NCBI RefSeq assembly: GCF_010671595.1
Contig: NZ_JAABOP010000001.1
Location: 1,488,001-1,552,000, forward strand
Direction of reading: 5' to 3'
Length of the DNA stretch: 64,000 nt
Source of the DNA: Muriicola jejuensis
GTDB lineage: Bacteria > Bacteroidota > Bacteroidia > Flavobacteriales > Flavobacteriaceae
Both the position numbers and the translations under genes were made by a program. Under the pieces are notes generated by a model that had not been told where the DNA came from, did not search any database, and saw nothing but the letters and a program-made list of their open reading frames with translations. Below are positions 8,718 through 19,411 of this stretch, piece after piece. How positions within the stretch are numbered: position 1 is the first letter of the stretch; each line of letters starts with the position of its first letter.

Positions 8718-9467
8718 TCAGAGCTTCATCCCCGGAGTGATAAATTGCTTGGCCTCCCTGAATGGAATGGTGAGCTGTATCTGCCCATCGGCGTAGGAGG
8801 CTACCTCATATTGGTTGTACAGCAACAGGATCCCGTTGGGGGTTAGTCCGATATTGGCCGGCAGGTAGAAGGAATCGAGTTCAAACATAAACCCTGTGCT
8901 GTTGATAGGAGCATCGGCAGGAATATTCTCCTGTTCCCTGAAGGCCGACTCAGCGTAGGAGCGAAAAGCCAGCAGGTCCCTGAAGAGTTCCTGGGTGTTG
9001 ATCTTTTCCCCTTTCTCTATGTCGAAATTCAGGAAGTTCGTCGAAGTGTATCCGTGGGCTCCCCCGGTAAAGAGATAGGAGTCCAGTCGAACGGAAAGGA
9101 CCCGATGGTTCTCAAAGGAGACCTCAGCCTTGATCCTGGCTTCCCAGGGAACGGTCTCATCCGGATACACGGATTTCAATTCTGAATATCCGAGGGAGAA
9201 GGAGTTGACCGCCTCATTGATGTCGCTGACCTCGAGACTGTCCGAAAAGGTCAGCAAGCCGATGATCTCTTCCTCTATTCCCCTGTTTACGGCCCGTGCG
9301 ATCTTCGTGTCCTCGATCACCCTGGGGTACTCAATGCTTACCTCCGGACAATCATCACAGGGGGCATTGGTATAGACCACGGGTTCCATGACAAGGGTTG
9401 ATTCCTCCTCACAGGAAACGATAAAACACAAGAAGAATAATATAATAAGAGGCTTGGAAAACTTCAT
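8718..9467 (-). CDS. DUF3298/DUF4163-type lipoprotein (RsiV-like)
   Basis: 249 residues from the ATG at 9467. A lipoprotein signal ends in FIVSC19. The body matches the DUF4163 + DUF3298 fold known from RsiV/PdaC: FENHRVLSVRLDSYLFTGGAHGYTS followed by NFDIEKGEKINTQELFRD. RsiV relatives bind lysozyme or peptidoglycan; here the role is unknown. It is probably exposed in the periplasm on a lipid anchor. A TAGTTTTG promoter element at 9490-9497 (minus strand) lies upstream of 9467 but at the alternative ATG 9488, favouring the shorter form. Confidence 0.82.
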   Translation of the reverse strand: MKFSKPLIILFFLCFIVSCEEESTLVMEPVVYTNAPCDDCPEVSIEYPRVIEDTKIARAVNRGIEEEIIGLLTFSDSLEVSDINEAVNSFSLGYSELKSVYPDETVPWEARIKAEVSFENHRVLSVRLDSYLFTGGAHGYTSTNFLNFDIEKGEKINTQELFRDLLAFRSYAESAFREQENIPADAPINSTGFMFELDSFYLPANIGLTPNGILLLYNQYEVASYADGQIQLTIPFREAKQFITPGMKL

Positions 9468-9489
9468 AGGATTCAATCTGATGGACACA

Positions 9490-9497
9490 CAAAACTA
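9490..9497 (-). promoter_or_regulatory. -7 promoter element TAGTTTTG of the DUF3298 lipoprotein
   Basis: TAnnTTTG match on the minus strand, 22 nt before the ATG at 9467. Together with the plus-strand element at 9577 it makes this a divergent promoter region. Confidence 0.5.
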
Positions 9498-9576
9498 CAT
9501 TTTATTCTAAACAGAAGCACGGCCATGACTGCCAATTTCGATCAAAAAAGCATTCGTTAATTCCGGGCCAGAACGA

Positions 9577-9584
9577 TACCTTTG
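9577..9584 (+). promoter_or_regulatory. -7 promoter element TACCTTTG of the Cys/Met PLP enzyme gene
   Basis: TAnnTTTG match 19 nt before the ATG at 9603. Confidence 0.55.
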
Positions 9585-9602
9585 TAGCTTTAGACAAAGT
9601 TC

Positions 9603-10757
9603 ATGAGCAAGAAACCCTTACACTTCAACAGCAAGGCCATCCACGGGGGCCAGGAGCCCGATGCGGCCTACGGTGCGGTTATGCCGCCCATTTATCAAAC
9701 CTCCACCTATGCCCAGTCCACCCCCGGCGGGCACAAGGGATACGAGTATTCCCGAAGCGCCAATCCCACGCGGACTGCGCTGGAAAAGTCCCTGGCGAGC
9801 ATTGAAAACGGGGAATACGGCTTGGCTTTTGCCAGCGGACTCTCTGCAATAGATGCAGTGATCAAATTATTGTCTCCCGGAGATGAGGTGATCTCAACCA
9901 ACGACCTCTACGGCGGGAGTTATCGCCTGTTCAAAAAGGTCTTCGAGAAATACGGGATCACCTTTCATTTCGTAGGCATGACCGATCTATCGAAGATAGC
10001 GGAAAGGATCACCGAGAATACAAAGCTGTTATGGGTGGAAACACCAACGAATCCCATGATGAACGTGATCGATATCCGAGGGGCATCCCGACTGGCCAAG
10101 AAGCACGGTTTGCTGCTGGCGGTAGACAATACTTTTGCAACTCCCTATCTGCAAAGACCCCTGGATCTGGGGGCGGATATCGTCATGCATTCTGCTACCA
10201 AATACCTGGGCGGCCACAGTGATGTAGTCGTGGGTGCACTCGTGGTGCGTGATAAAGAACTGGCAGAGCAGCTCTACTTTATTCAGAATGCCAGCGGGGC
10301 CGTTTGTGGCCCCATGGACAGTTTCCTTGTGCTGAGGGGGATCAAGACCCTTCATGTGCGTATGCAGCGCCATTGTGAGAACGGGGAGGCCATCGCCCGG
10401 TATCTCAGGGAACATCCCGGGATCGAGAAGGTATACTGGCCGGGTTTTGAGGACCATCCCAATCACAGTATCGCGAAAGAACAAATGAGCCATTTCGGAG
10501 GGATGATCTCTTTTATCCCCAAAGGAAGTTCCTTCAGGGATGCCGTCAGGATCGTGGAAAAACTACAGGTTTTTACCCTGGCAGAATCTTTAGGGGGAGT
10601 GGAGAGTCTTGCCGGTCATCCGGCCAGCATGACCCATGCCAGTATCCCAAAAGAGGAACGGGAAAAGAGCGGGGTGGTCGACGCCCTGATCAGGCTCAGC
10701 GTGGGGATAGAGGACGTGCGGGACCTGATAGCGGATCTCGAACAGGCCCTGGAGTGA
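9603..10757 (+). CDS. Cystathionine gamma-synthase/lyase family PLP enzyme
   Basis: 384 residues of the Cys/Met metabolism PLP family (PF01053). [12 protein letters not shown] near residue 50 binds the phosphate of the neighbouring subunit, [10 protein letters not shown] is the cofactor-phosphate loop, Asp175 in AVDNTFATP pairs with the pyridine nitrogen, and Lys200 in [13 protein letters not shown] is the Schiff-base lysine. The enzyme makes or breaks cystathionine in sulfur amino-acid metabolism. Gamma-synthase, gamma-lyase and beta-lyase cannot be safely separated by eye. A single gene with its own promoter. Confidence 0.9.
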   Translation: MSKKPLHFNSKAIHGGQEPDAAYGAVMPPIYQTSTYAQSTPGGHKGYEYSRSANPTRTALEKSLASIENGEYGLAFASGLSAIDAVIKLLSPGDEVISTNDLYGGSYRLFKKVFEKYGITFHFVGMTDLSKIAERITENTKLLWVETPTNPMMNVIDIRGASRLAKKHGLLLAVDNTFATPYLQRPLDLGADIVMHSATKYLGGHSDVVVGALVVRDKELAEQLYFIQNASGAVCGPMDSFLVLRGIKTLHVRMQRHCENGEAIARYLREHPGIEKVYWPGFEDHPNHSIAKEQMSHFGGMISFIPKGSSFRDAVRIVEKLQVFTLAESLGGVESLAGHPASMTHASIPKEEREKSGVVDALIRLSVGIEDVRDLIADLEQALE

Positions 10758-10807
10758 ACATTTTATCAAATACATAAAAAAAAGGCTAAAAAATTATTTA
10801 AATACTA

Positions 10808-10815
10808 TAATTTTG
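10808..10815 (+). promoter_or_regulatory. -7 promoter element TAATTTTG of gdhA
   Basis: TAnnTTTG match 47 nt upstream of the gdhA start; the leader is AT-rich. Confidence 0.6.
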
Positions 10816-10849
10816 CCGCTATGTTAAGAATCTAACAACAGCCATTTAA

Positions 10850-12205
<1,356 letters not shown>

Positions 12206-12229
12206 CGTTTGAAATTTATAACAGAAACA

Positions 12230-12259
12230 GCCTCTTCGGATTCCCGAGGAGGCTTTTTT
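12230..12259 (+). terminator. Intrinsic terminator of gdhA
   Basis: GCCTCTTCGG and CCGAGGAGGC pair as a 10-bp stem with one wobble pair and a 4-nt loop, followed by TTTTTT. Confidence 0.85.
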
Positions 12260-12260
12260 G

Positions 12261-12268
12261 TACCTTTG
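12261..12268 (+). promoter_or_regulatory. -7 promoter element TACCTTTG of recO
   Basis: TAnnTTTG match directly after the gdhA terminator and 18 nt before the ATG at 12287, which argues against the earlier in-frame ATG at 12209. Confidence 0.6.
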
Positions 12269-12286
12269 AACGCCAATAAATTTCCT

Positions 12287-13006
12287 ATGCGGGTAACCAC
12301 CAGGGCCATTGTTCTCTCCTCCATAAAATACGGGGATACCAGCCTGATCGTCAAAATGTTTACAGCGTCTGACGGACTCAGGACCTACCTCCTCAAAGGG
12401 ATCCTGCAGACCAAAAAGGGGAAGCTAAAGATCGCTTATTTCCAACCCCTCACCCAACTCGAGATCGTCGCGGTGCACAGGAACAAGGGCAGCATGGAAC
12501 GATTGCAGGAGGTCAGGGTGGCCTATCCCTATGAATCACTTCACACGGATGTCGTCAAGAATGCGCTGGCTTTTTTTCTGGCTGAGATGATGAGCAACAG
12601 CATACAGGAAGAGGAGCGCAACGAGGGCCTGTTTCGTTTCCTAGAAGCCGCTTTCCAATGGGTGGATCACAACCGTCAGATCGCAAATTTTCACCTTTAT
12701 TTTTTACTAGAGGTAACCAAGTATCTCGGTTTCTATCCCGATATGTCGCCTCCCCGGTCCGAATACTTCGACCTTCAGGACGGTCAATTCACTTCCCGAC
12801 CTTCACTCAACCCCATGATCACAGGGGAAGAATTAAGGCTGTTCGAAGCCCTCTTAGGCACAAATTTTGATGTTATACACACAATCAGAATGTCCAAAAA
12901 AGAGAGGCAGGCCGTGTTGGATAAAATAGTCCTCTATTTTGAATTACATTTGCACGGTTTTAGAAAACCCAGGTCCCTGGAGGTTTTGAATGAAGTTTTC
13001 AACTGA
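12287..13006 (+). CDS. recO: DNA repair protein RecO
   Basis: 239 residues from the ATG at 12287. The OB-fold N-terminus begins TRAIVLSSIKYGDTSLIVKMFT and continues GLRTYLLKGI, typical of RecO. The helical C-terminal part contains FLAEMMSNSIQEEERNEGLF. RecO helps RecR load RecA onto SSB-coated single-stranded DNA. The zinc-finger cysteines of some RecO proteins are not seen here. Its stop is followed after two bases by the ATG of a TonB receptor, so both are probably on one mRNA. Confidence 0.93.
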   Translation: MRVTTRAIVLSSIKYGDTSLIVKMFTASDGLRTYLLKGILQTKKGKLKIAYFQPLTQLEIVAVHRNKGSMERLQEVRVAYPYESLHTDVVKNALAFFLAEMMSNSIQEEERNEGLFRFLEAAFQWVDHNRQIANFHLYFLLEVTKYLGFYPDMSPPRSEYFDLQDGQFTSRPSLNPMITGEELRLFEALLGTNFDVIHTIRMSKKERQAVLDKIVLYFELHLHGFRKPRSLEVLNEVFN

Positions 13007-13008
13007 GC

Positions 13009-15420
13009 ATGCGCGGACTACTCGGCATCGTATTTTTCTTTTTCACCCTCTGTGTTTTTTCACAGGAGATCAGGGTATTGGACGGTGAGACCAACCAGCC
13101 TCTCGTGAATGCACTTCTCTATAACGAGAGCAAAACAAAGACCGTAATTTCGGATGGCGAAGGGGTTTGCGACCTCTCTGTATTCACTTCTTCTGAACGT
13201 ATCACTATCAGCCATATAGGGTACGAACCCCGGATCACAAGCAAGGCTCAGATCGGAAAAAGGGGCGATCGTGTGTTATTATTTCCAAGGACAGAACAGC
13301 TCGATGCGGTGGTCATGTCTATATCCAAATGGGAGCAACAGAAAAAAGACATCCCTCAAAAGATCGAGTCGATCAGTGCCAGGGACATCGCTTTCACCAA
13401 CCCACAGACCGCTGCCGACCTCCTTCAGAACAGCGGGCAGATCTTCGTGCAGAAGAGTCAGCTTGGCGGAGGCAGTCCTATGATCAGGGGTTTTGCCACA
13501 AACAGGCTGGTACTTTCTGTGGATGGAGTGCGGATGAACAACGCGATCTTCCGTGGGGGCAACCTGCAAAATGTCATCTCCATAGATCCTTTTACCATTA
13601 AGAATACGGAGGTGGTTTTTGGCCCGGGCTCGGTTATATACGGGAGCGATGCCATAGGGGGTGTTATGAATTTCTACACCCTCAAACCCCATTTTCCCCG
13701 CCTTGACACGGTGATTGTGACAGGAAAGGGAAACCTGAGGTTTGCTTCCGCCAACAGCGAATCCACCTTTCACGGAGATGTGTCGGTTTCCTCGAATCGA
13801 TGGGCCTCCATCAGCAGCGTGAGCTACAATCGCTTTGGGGACCTTCGGATGGGGAGTCACGGTCCTGAAAGATATCTCAGGCAGAACTTTGTCTTACGCG
13901 AGAACGGGGCGGATGTGCTGGCAGAGAATGAAAACCCCAGAAAACAGATCCCGACAGGGTACGACCAGATCAACTTCCTCCAAAAAATATCTCACAGACC
14001 TGATACAGACTGGCAATATGACCTCGGGTTGTATTACTCTGAGACCTCAGACTATTCCCGGTACGATCGCCTGATCAGGCCCGGCAGAGATGGGACCGGG
14101 CTTCGTTCGGCAGAATGGTATTACGGGCCCCAGAAATGGTTCATGGGAAATTTTCAGGCCTTCAACAAGGGGAACAACAGGTTCTATGACGGGCTGAGGT
14201 TTACCACGGCCTACCAGTTCTTTGAGGAGAGCAGGAATGACAGAAATTTTCAGGACACCGATCTGAACAGGACGCGGGAACAGGTAGACGCCCTTTCTCT
14301 GAACCTCGATTTCGAGAATAAGCGTATAGGCGCCCTGAGGCTTTACTACGGGGCCGAATACATCTTTAACTATGTAAGCTCGGAAGGAAGCCTGTTGAAT
14401 ATTGAGACCCGTGAAGAGGAGCGTGCACCTTCCCGTTATCCGGATGGTTCTACCTGGCAAACCCTGGCCGGGTATATAAACGCAGAATACAGGGCTATGC
14501 CCAACCTCACCCTGTTGTCCGGAATGAGGTACAGCCATGTCTGGATCAATGCCGATTTTGAGACTGCGTTCTATCCCTTTCCCTTTACCTCTGCCAATCT
14601 CAACAATGGTGCTCTGACCGGCAGCCTGGGCCTGAGCTGGTTCCCCGATCAGACCCTTCAGGTGACCCTCAATGGATCTACCGGTTTCCGGGCACCCAAT
14701 ATTGACGACATAGGGAAGGTCTTCGACTCGGAACCCGGGTCTGTGGTCGTCCCCAACCCCCAGTTGGAGCCGGAGTACGCCTATAATGTGGATCTGGGAA
14801 TTAAAAAGAATTTCAGGGATAGGGCCGTTCTCATGGCCAACGCATTCTACACCTATCTCGTGGATGCGCTGGTCAGACGTGACTTTACCTTCAACGGGGA
14901 ACGTGAGATCGTCTACAATGGGGAGCTGAGTAATGTTCAGGCCATTCAGAATGCAGCCAGGGCCTATGTATACGGGTTTGAATTCGGTGCCCAGGTAAGT
15001 ATGAACCCTGAGATGCAGTTCACCTCAAACCTTACGATCACAAAAGGGACGGAGGAGGATGACAATGGGCAGGATTCGGCTGCCCGGCACGCAGCACCTA
15101 CCTTTGGGGATTTTCATTTCATCTGGACAAAGCCGAGATGGAAAACAGACCTCTTTCTGGTCTTCAATGGGGAGATACGTTATGAAGACCTGGCACTTTC
15201 AGAGAGGAGCAAGGATTATATCTATGATCTGGACAGGAACGGCAATCCCTACTCCCCCTCCTGGTACACCCTGAATATAAGGTCTCAATACAATCTGAGC
15301 GATGCCCTTACGGCCTCCCTTGCGCTGGAGAATTTCACGGACCAGCGATACAGACCGTATTCTTCAGGCATCGCTGCGCCCGGGATCAACCTCATCCTTT
15401 CCCTGGGCTATACTTTTTAA
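13009..15420 (+). CDS. TonB-dependent receptor with carboxypeptidase-regulatory-like domain (haem/siderophore receptor-like)
   Basis: 803 residues. A signal peptide ends at CVFSQ. Residues about 20-95 form a carboxypeptidase-D regulatory-like Ig domain. The plug at about 110-220 includes DLLQNSGQIFVQKSQLGGG, SPMIRGFATNRLVLSVDGVRMN and VVFGPGSVIYGSDAIGGV. A 22-strand-type barrel follows and ends in the aromatic signature LSLGYTF. The plug resembles haem/haemoglobin receptors of the HmuR class, but the ligand is not proven. Outer membrane. It starts 2 nt after recO and is followed by a terminator at 15485. Confidence 0.9.
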   Translation: MRGLLGIVFFFFTLCVFSQEIRVLDGETNQPLVNALLYNESKTKTVISDGEGVCDLSVFTSSERITISHIGYEPRITSKAQIGKRGDRVLLFPRTEQLDAVVMSISKWEQQKKDIPQKIESISARDIAFTNPQTAADLLQNSGQIFVQKSQLGGGSPMIRGFATNRLVLSVDGVRMNNAIFRGGNLQNVISIDPFTIKNTEVVFGPGSVIYGSDAIGGVMNFYTLKPHFPRLDTVIVTGKGNLRFASANSESTFHGDVSVSSNRWASISSVSYNRFGDLRMGSHGPERYLRQNFVLRENGADVLAENENPRKQIPTGYDQINFLQKISHRPDTDWQYDLGLYYSETSDYSRYDRLIRPGRDGTGLRSAEWYYGPQKWFMGNFQAFNKGNNRFYDGLRFTTAYQFFEESRNDRNFQDTDLNRTREQVDALSLNLDFENKRIGALRLYYGAEYIFNYVSSEGSLLNIETREEERAPSRYPDGSTWQTLAGYINAEYRAMPNLTLLSGMRYSHVWINADFETAFYPFPFTSANLNNGALTGSLGLSWFPDQTLQVTLNGSTGFRAPNIDDIGKVFDSEPGSVVVPNPQLEPEYAYNVDLGIKKNFRDRAVLMANAFYTYLVDALVRRDFTFNGEREIVYNGELSNVQAIQNAARAYVYGFEFGAQVSMNPEMQFTSNLTITKGTEEDDNGQDSAARHAAPTFGDFHFIWTKPRWKTDLFLVFNGEIRYEDLALSERSKDYIYDLDRNGNPYSPSWYTLNIRSQYNLSDALTASLALENFTDQRYRPYSSGIAAPGINLILSLGYTF

Positions 15421-15484
15421 TCTTGAACTTTTCGTTTTGGGCAATAAAAGCAACAGACCGTTGCTATCACTTCCTCAAGAAACT

Positions 15485-15509
15485 AAGGCCAGAGAACGGG
15501 CCTTTTTTG
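15485..15509 (+). terminator. Intrinsic terminator after the TonB receptor
   Basis: AAGGCC and GGCCTT arms with an 8-nt spacer, followed by a T-rich tract, 65 nt beyond the stop. Confidence 0.7.
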
Positions 15510-15543
15510 TTTACAGATGGTCTTGATTTTGGTCAAAATTCAC

Positions 15544-15551
15544 TAATTTTG
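15544..15551 (+). promoter_or_regulatory. -7 promoter element TAATTTTG of ileS
   Basis: TAnnTTTG match 32 nt upstream of the ileS ATG at 15583. Confidence 0.6.
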
Positions 15552-15582
15552 CCACCTTTAAATAGGTGAAAGTATAGCGGTT

Positions 15583-18500
15583 ATGAAATTTCAGGAATAC
15601 AAAGGACTGGATTTGCCCCGTATCGGGGAGGAGATCCTCCAGCGCTGGAAGGATAACCGCGTTTTTGAAAAAAGTATTTCCTCACGGGAGGGAAAACCCG
15701 GGTACGTTTTCTACGAAGGACCTCCCTCCGCCAATGGGATGCCCGGAATTCACCATGTGATCTCCAGGACCATCAAGGACATCTTCCCGAGGTATAAGAC
15801 CATGAAGGGATACCAGGTAAAGCGCAAGGCCGGATGGGATACTCACGGCCTACCCATTGAGCTCGGGGTTGAAAAGGAACTCGGGATCACCAAGGAAAAT
15901 ATAGGTGTCAGGATCAGCATAGAGGAATACAATGCGGCCTGCAAAAAGGCAGTGATGCGCTACACCGATGTCTGGAACTCCATGACCGAGAAGATCGGGT
16001 ACTGGGTAGACATGCAGGATCCATACATCACCTACAAGTCGAAGTACATGGAAACCGTCTGGTGGCTCCTCAAACAGATCTACGACAAAGGTCTTTTGTA
16101 CAAGGGATACACCATACAGCCATATTCACCTAAGGCTGGTACCGGTTTGAGCTCTCACGAACTCAACCAGCCGGGCACTTACCAGGATATCACCGATACT
16201 ACCGTTACGGCCCAGTTCAGGGCAAAAAAGGAAAGTCTGCCGGCATTTCTTCAGGAAGTCGAAGGGGACATCTATTTCCTGGCCTGGACCACTACCCCCT
16301 GGACGCTTCCCTCCAACACGGCCCTTACGGTGGGCCCAAAGATCGAATACGTCCTTGTAAAGACCTACAACCAGTACACTTTTGAGCCCATCCATGTGAT
16401 CCTGGCCAAAGCCCTGGTCAGCGAACAGTTCAAAGGCAGATTCTTTGAGGTGACCTCCGATGAAGAGGTGGATCAGTACAAGACAGAGGACAAAAAGATA
16501 CCTTTCAGGGTTTTGAGGACTATGAAGGGGGAGGACCTTATTGAATCGAGATACGAACAGCTCCTGCCCTATGCCCTCCCGTACCAGCATCCTGAAAATG
16601 CCTTCCGCGTGATAGGGGGCGACTTCGTTACCACGGAGGACGGAACAGGGATCGTGCACACGGCACCTACCTTCGGGGCAGATGATGCCCTGGTGGCGAA
16701 ACAGGCCTCACCCGAGGTCCCGCCCATGCTGGTGCTGGATGAAAACAGGAACCCGGTACCCCTGGTAGACCTGCAGGGTAAATTCCGTCCGGAAATGAAG
16801 GAACTGGGAGGGAAATACGTGAAGAACGAATACTACGAAGAAGGCCATGCCCCTGAAAAGTCGGTAGATGTTGAGATCGCCATCCGCCTCAAGGAAGAGA
16901 ACAGGGCCTTTAAGGTAGAAAAATACCTTCACAGCTATCCAAACTGCTGGAGGACGGACAAACCCATCCTGTATTATCCCCTTGATTCATGGTTCATCAA
17001 GGTCACGGAGATCAAGGACAGGATGTACGAGCTTAACCAGACCATCAACTGGAAGCCCAAAGCCACAGGAGACGGGCGATTCGGGAACTGGCTGGCGAAT
17101 GCGAACGACTGGAACCTTTCCCGATCCCGCTACTGGGGAATTCCTTTACCTATATGGCGGACAGAGGACGGAAAGGAAGAGGTTATCATCGGTTCGGTAG
17201 CCCAGTTAAAAGAGGAAATAAGTAAGTCCATAGCCGCCGGCTTTATGAAGGAAGATGTGTTCGCATCCTTCGAACCCGGGAACATGGACGAGTCGAACTA
17301 CGAAAAGATAGACCTGCATAAGAACGTGGTGGATGCCATTATCCTGGCATCCCCAAGCGGGAAACCCATGAAGAGGGAGGCCGATCTGATCGATGTGTGG
17401 TTCGACAGTGGCTCCATGCCCTACGCCCAGTGGCATTATCCCTTTGAAAACAAGGAACTCATAGATAAGGGAAAAACCTTTCCGGCCGATTTTATTGCAG
17501 AAGGTGTAGACCAGACACGAGGCTGGTTCTATACCCTTCACGCGATCGCGACCATGGTCTTTGATTCTGTGGCCTATCGCAATGTGGTCTCCAACGGACT
17601 GGTCCTGGATAAGGACGGGAAGAAAATGTCTAAAAGACTGGGGAATGCCGTAGATCCCTTTGAGGTGGTGGGCGAACACGGTCCGGACGCAACCCGCTGG
17701 TACCTGATCTCCAATGCCAATCCCTGGGATAACCTGAAATTCGACATGGAAGGCATCCTGGAGGTGAAACGCAAGTTCTTCGGGACCCTGTACAATACGT
17801 ACTCCTTCTTCGCTTTGTACGCGAATATCGATGGTTTTAAGTATGGCGAGGATGAAATTCCATTGAAAGACCGGCCGGAGATCGACCAGTGGATCCTTTC
17901 TGAACTCCATTCCCTGATACGGGTCGTAGATGAGGCCTATGCCGACTATGAGCCTACTAAAGCGGCCAGGGCCATATCGGACTACGTCCAGGAAAACCTG
18001 AGCAACTGGTATGTGCGTTTGTGCAGGAGGCGGTTCTGGAAAGGGGACTACCAGGAAGACAAGATTTCGGCCTACCAGACCCTGCATACCTGCCTGAGAA
18101 CCGTGGCCCAGTTGTCTGCACCCATCGCCCCATTTTTTATGGAGCAATTGTATTCGGACCTGATGAAAGGTACCGGTCTTCCGGCGGAAGAGAGCGTACA
18201 CCTTTCGGATTTCCCGGCCTTCGACCGGAATATGGTCAACCCGGCGCTGGAGAGCAAGATGGAAAAAGCTCAGACGATTTCCTCCCTGGTCCTGTCCATT
18301 CGGCAGAAAGAGAAGATTAAGGTGAGGCAACCCCTGCAGAAGGTAATGATCCCGGTACTCGATCAAAAGGAGAGAACAGAGATCGAAGCCGTCGCCAGCC
18401 TGATCAAATCCGAGGTCAACGTGAAAGAAGTGGAGTTGCTTGACGACGCTTCCGGAATCCTCGTGAAAAAGATCAAACCCAATTTCAAGGTCCTGGGCCC

Positions 18501-18984
18501 CAGGTTTGGCAAGGATATGAAAAGGATAGCGCAGCAGGTCGCAAATTTCACCCAGGAAGACATCCAGAAAATCGAACGGGAAGGCGAAATATCCCTTGAG
18601 ATAGAAAATAAAAGTATTATCTTACAGTTAGAGGAGGTAGAGATCTCTTCAGAGGATATCGCTGGTTGGCTGGTAGCAAGTGCAGGGGGTCTGACCGTTG
18701 CGCTAGACGTGACCATAGATGAAGAATTGAGAAAAGAAGGGATCGCGAGAGAGCTTGTGAATCGAATCCAGAACCTGAGAAAGGAATCCGGGTTCGAGGT
18801 AACCGACAAGATAGATATTAAAGTACTCAAAGACGGTTTTGTAGAAAAAGCGATCGAAAGTAACATGCAATACATCAAAACGGAGACGCTTACAGCTGAT
18901 CTTGCACTAGAGGAGAAATTGGAGACAGGTACGGAGATCGTGTTTGACGAGGTAAATACAAAATTGTTGATTCAAAAACATTGA
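15583..18984 (+). CDS. ileS: Isoleucyl-tRNA synthetase (long, eukaryote-like type)
   Basis: 1133 residues, longer than the about 940 of E. coli IleRS and typical of the IleS2/eukaryote-like class with an extended C-terminus (DUF5915-like). The class I signatures are GPPSANGMPGIHH near residue 47 and KMSKR at 681-685. The editing (CP1) domain lies between, with TTPWTLPSNTAL. WDTHGLPIE and GWFYTLHAI are further IleRS marks. The IleS2 class often shows natural mupirocin tolerance; that is family knowledge, not seen here. The dksA-like gene starts 4 nt after the stop. Confidence 0.96.
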   Translation: MKFQEYKGLDLPRIGEEILQRWKDNRVFEKSISSREGKPGYVFYEGPPSANGMPGIHHVISRTIKDIFPRYKTMKGYQVKRKAGWDTHGLPIELGVEKELGITKENIGVRISIEEYNAACKKAVMRYTDVWNSMTEKIGYWVDMQDPYITYKSKYMETVWWLLKQIYDKGLLYKGYTIQPYSPKAGTGLSSHELNQPGTYQDITDTTVTAQFRAKKESLPAFLQEVEGDIYFLAWTTTPWTLPSNTALTVGPKIEYVLVKTYNQYTFEPIHVILAKALVSEQFKGRFFEVTSDEEVDQYKTEDKKIPFRVLRTMKGEDLIESRYEQLLPYALPYQHPENAFRVIGGDFVTTEDGTGIVHTAPTFGADDALVAKQASPEVPPMLVLDENRNPVPLVDLQGKFRPEMKELGGKYVKNEYYEEGHAPEKSVDVEIAIRLKEENRAFKVEKYLHSYPNCWRTDKPILYYPLDSWFIKVTEIKDRMYELNQTINWKPKATGDGRFGNWLANANDWNLSRSRYWGIPLPIWRTEDGKEEVIIGSVAQLKEEISKSIAAGFMKEDVFASFEPGNMDESNYEKIDLHKNVVDAIILASPSGKPMKREADLIDVWFDSGSMPYAQWHYPFENKELIDKGKTFPADFIAEGVDQTRGWFYTLHAIATMVFDSVAYRNVVSNGLVLDKDGKKMSKRLGNAVDPFEVVGEHGPDATRWYLISNANPWDNLKFDMEGILEVKRKFFGTLYNTYSFFALYANIDGFKYGEDEIPLKDRPEIDQWILSELHSLIRVVDEAYADYEPTKAARAISDYVQENLSNWYVRLCRRRFWKGDYQEDKISAYQTLHTCLRTVAQLSAPIAPFFMEQLYSDLMKGTGLPAEESVHLSDFPAFDRNMVNPALESKMEKAQTISSLVLSIRQKEKIKVRQPLQKVMIPVLDQKERTEIEAVASLIKSEVNVKEVELLDDASGILVKKIKPNFKVLGPRFGKDMKRIAQQVANFTQEDIQKIEREGEISLEIENKSIILQLEEVEISSEDIAGWLVASAGGLTVALDVTIDEELRKEGIARELVNRIQNLRKESGFEVTDKIDIKVLKDGFVEKAIESNMQYIKTETLTADLALEEKLETGTEIVFDEVNTKLLIQKH

Positions 18985-18988
18985 GAAT

Positions 18989-19372
18989 ATGGGACAAGAC
19001 TTAAAGGTTAGGTATTCAGATAAGGAATTGGAAGAATTTCGGGTTCTGATAGAGGAAAAGATTGAAAAGGCAAAAAGCCATCTGGAATTGCTTCGCAGCT
19101 CCTATATGAATGACGGGAATAATGGTACGGATGATACCTCCCCCACTTTTAAGGCATTTGAAGAAGGCTCGGAGACCATGAGCAAAGAGGCGAATACCCA
19201 ATTGGCCATACGCCAGGAAAAATTCATTCGCGACTTAAAGAATGCCTTACTGCGCATTGAGAACAAGACTTATGGCATCTGCCGGGTAACCGGGAAACTG
19301 ATTAACAAGGAACGGTTGAAACTGGTCCCTCATGCCACACTGAGCATAGAGGCCAAGAATATGCAAAAGTAA
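18989..19372 (+). CDS. TraR/DksA family protein with degenerate zinc site
   Basis: 127 residues. A long helical hairpin (about residues 8-85) precedes the DksA-type C-terminal segment YGICRVTGKLINKERL with ATLSIEAK. Canonical DksA has four zinc cysteines in C-x2-C and C-x2-C pairs. Here only the first Cys is present and the others read T, S and A. The family acts with ppGpp in the secondary channel of RNA polymerase. It begins 4 nt after ileS and shares its transcript, which ends at a strong terminator. Function as a transcription modulator is inferred. Confidence 0.85.
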   Translation: MGQDLKVRYSDKELEEFRVLIEEKIEKAKSHLELLRSSYMNDGNNGTDDTSPTFKAFEEGSETMSKEANTQLAIRQEKFIRDLKNALLRIENKTYGICRVTGKLINKERLKLVPHATLSIEAKNMQK

Positions 19373-19376
19373 AACA

Positions 19377-19400
19377 GCGCCCCCAATCAGGGGCGTTTTT
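19377..19400 (+). terminator. Intrinsic terminator of the ileS-dksA-like operon
   Basis: CGCCCC (19378-19383) pairs with GGGGCG (19390-19395) around a 6-nt loop and is followed by TTTTT. It ends only 11 nt before the next predicted start codon. Confidence 0.85.
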
Positions 19401-19411
19401 ATATCCATTCT

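Noticed and set aside
17206-18366. 386-codon open frame antisense to ileS
   Set aside because: Codon-bias shadow of ileS; no domain, and no start or ribosome site of note.
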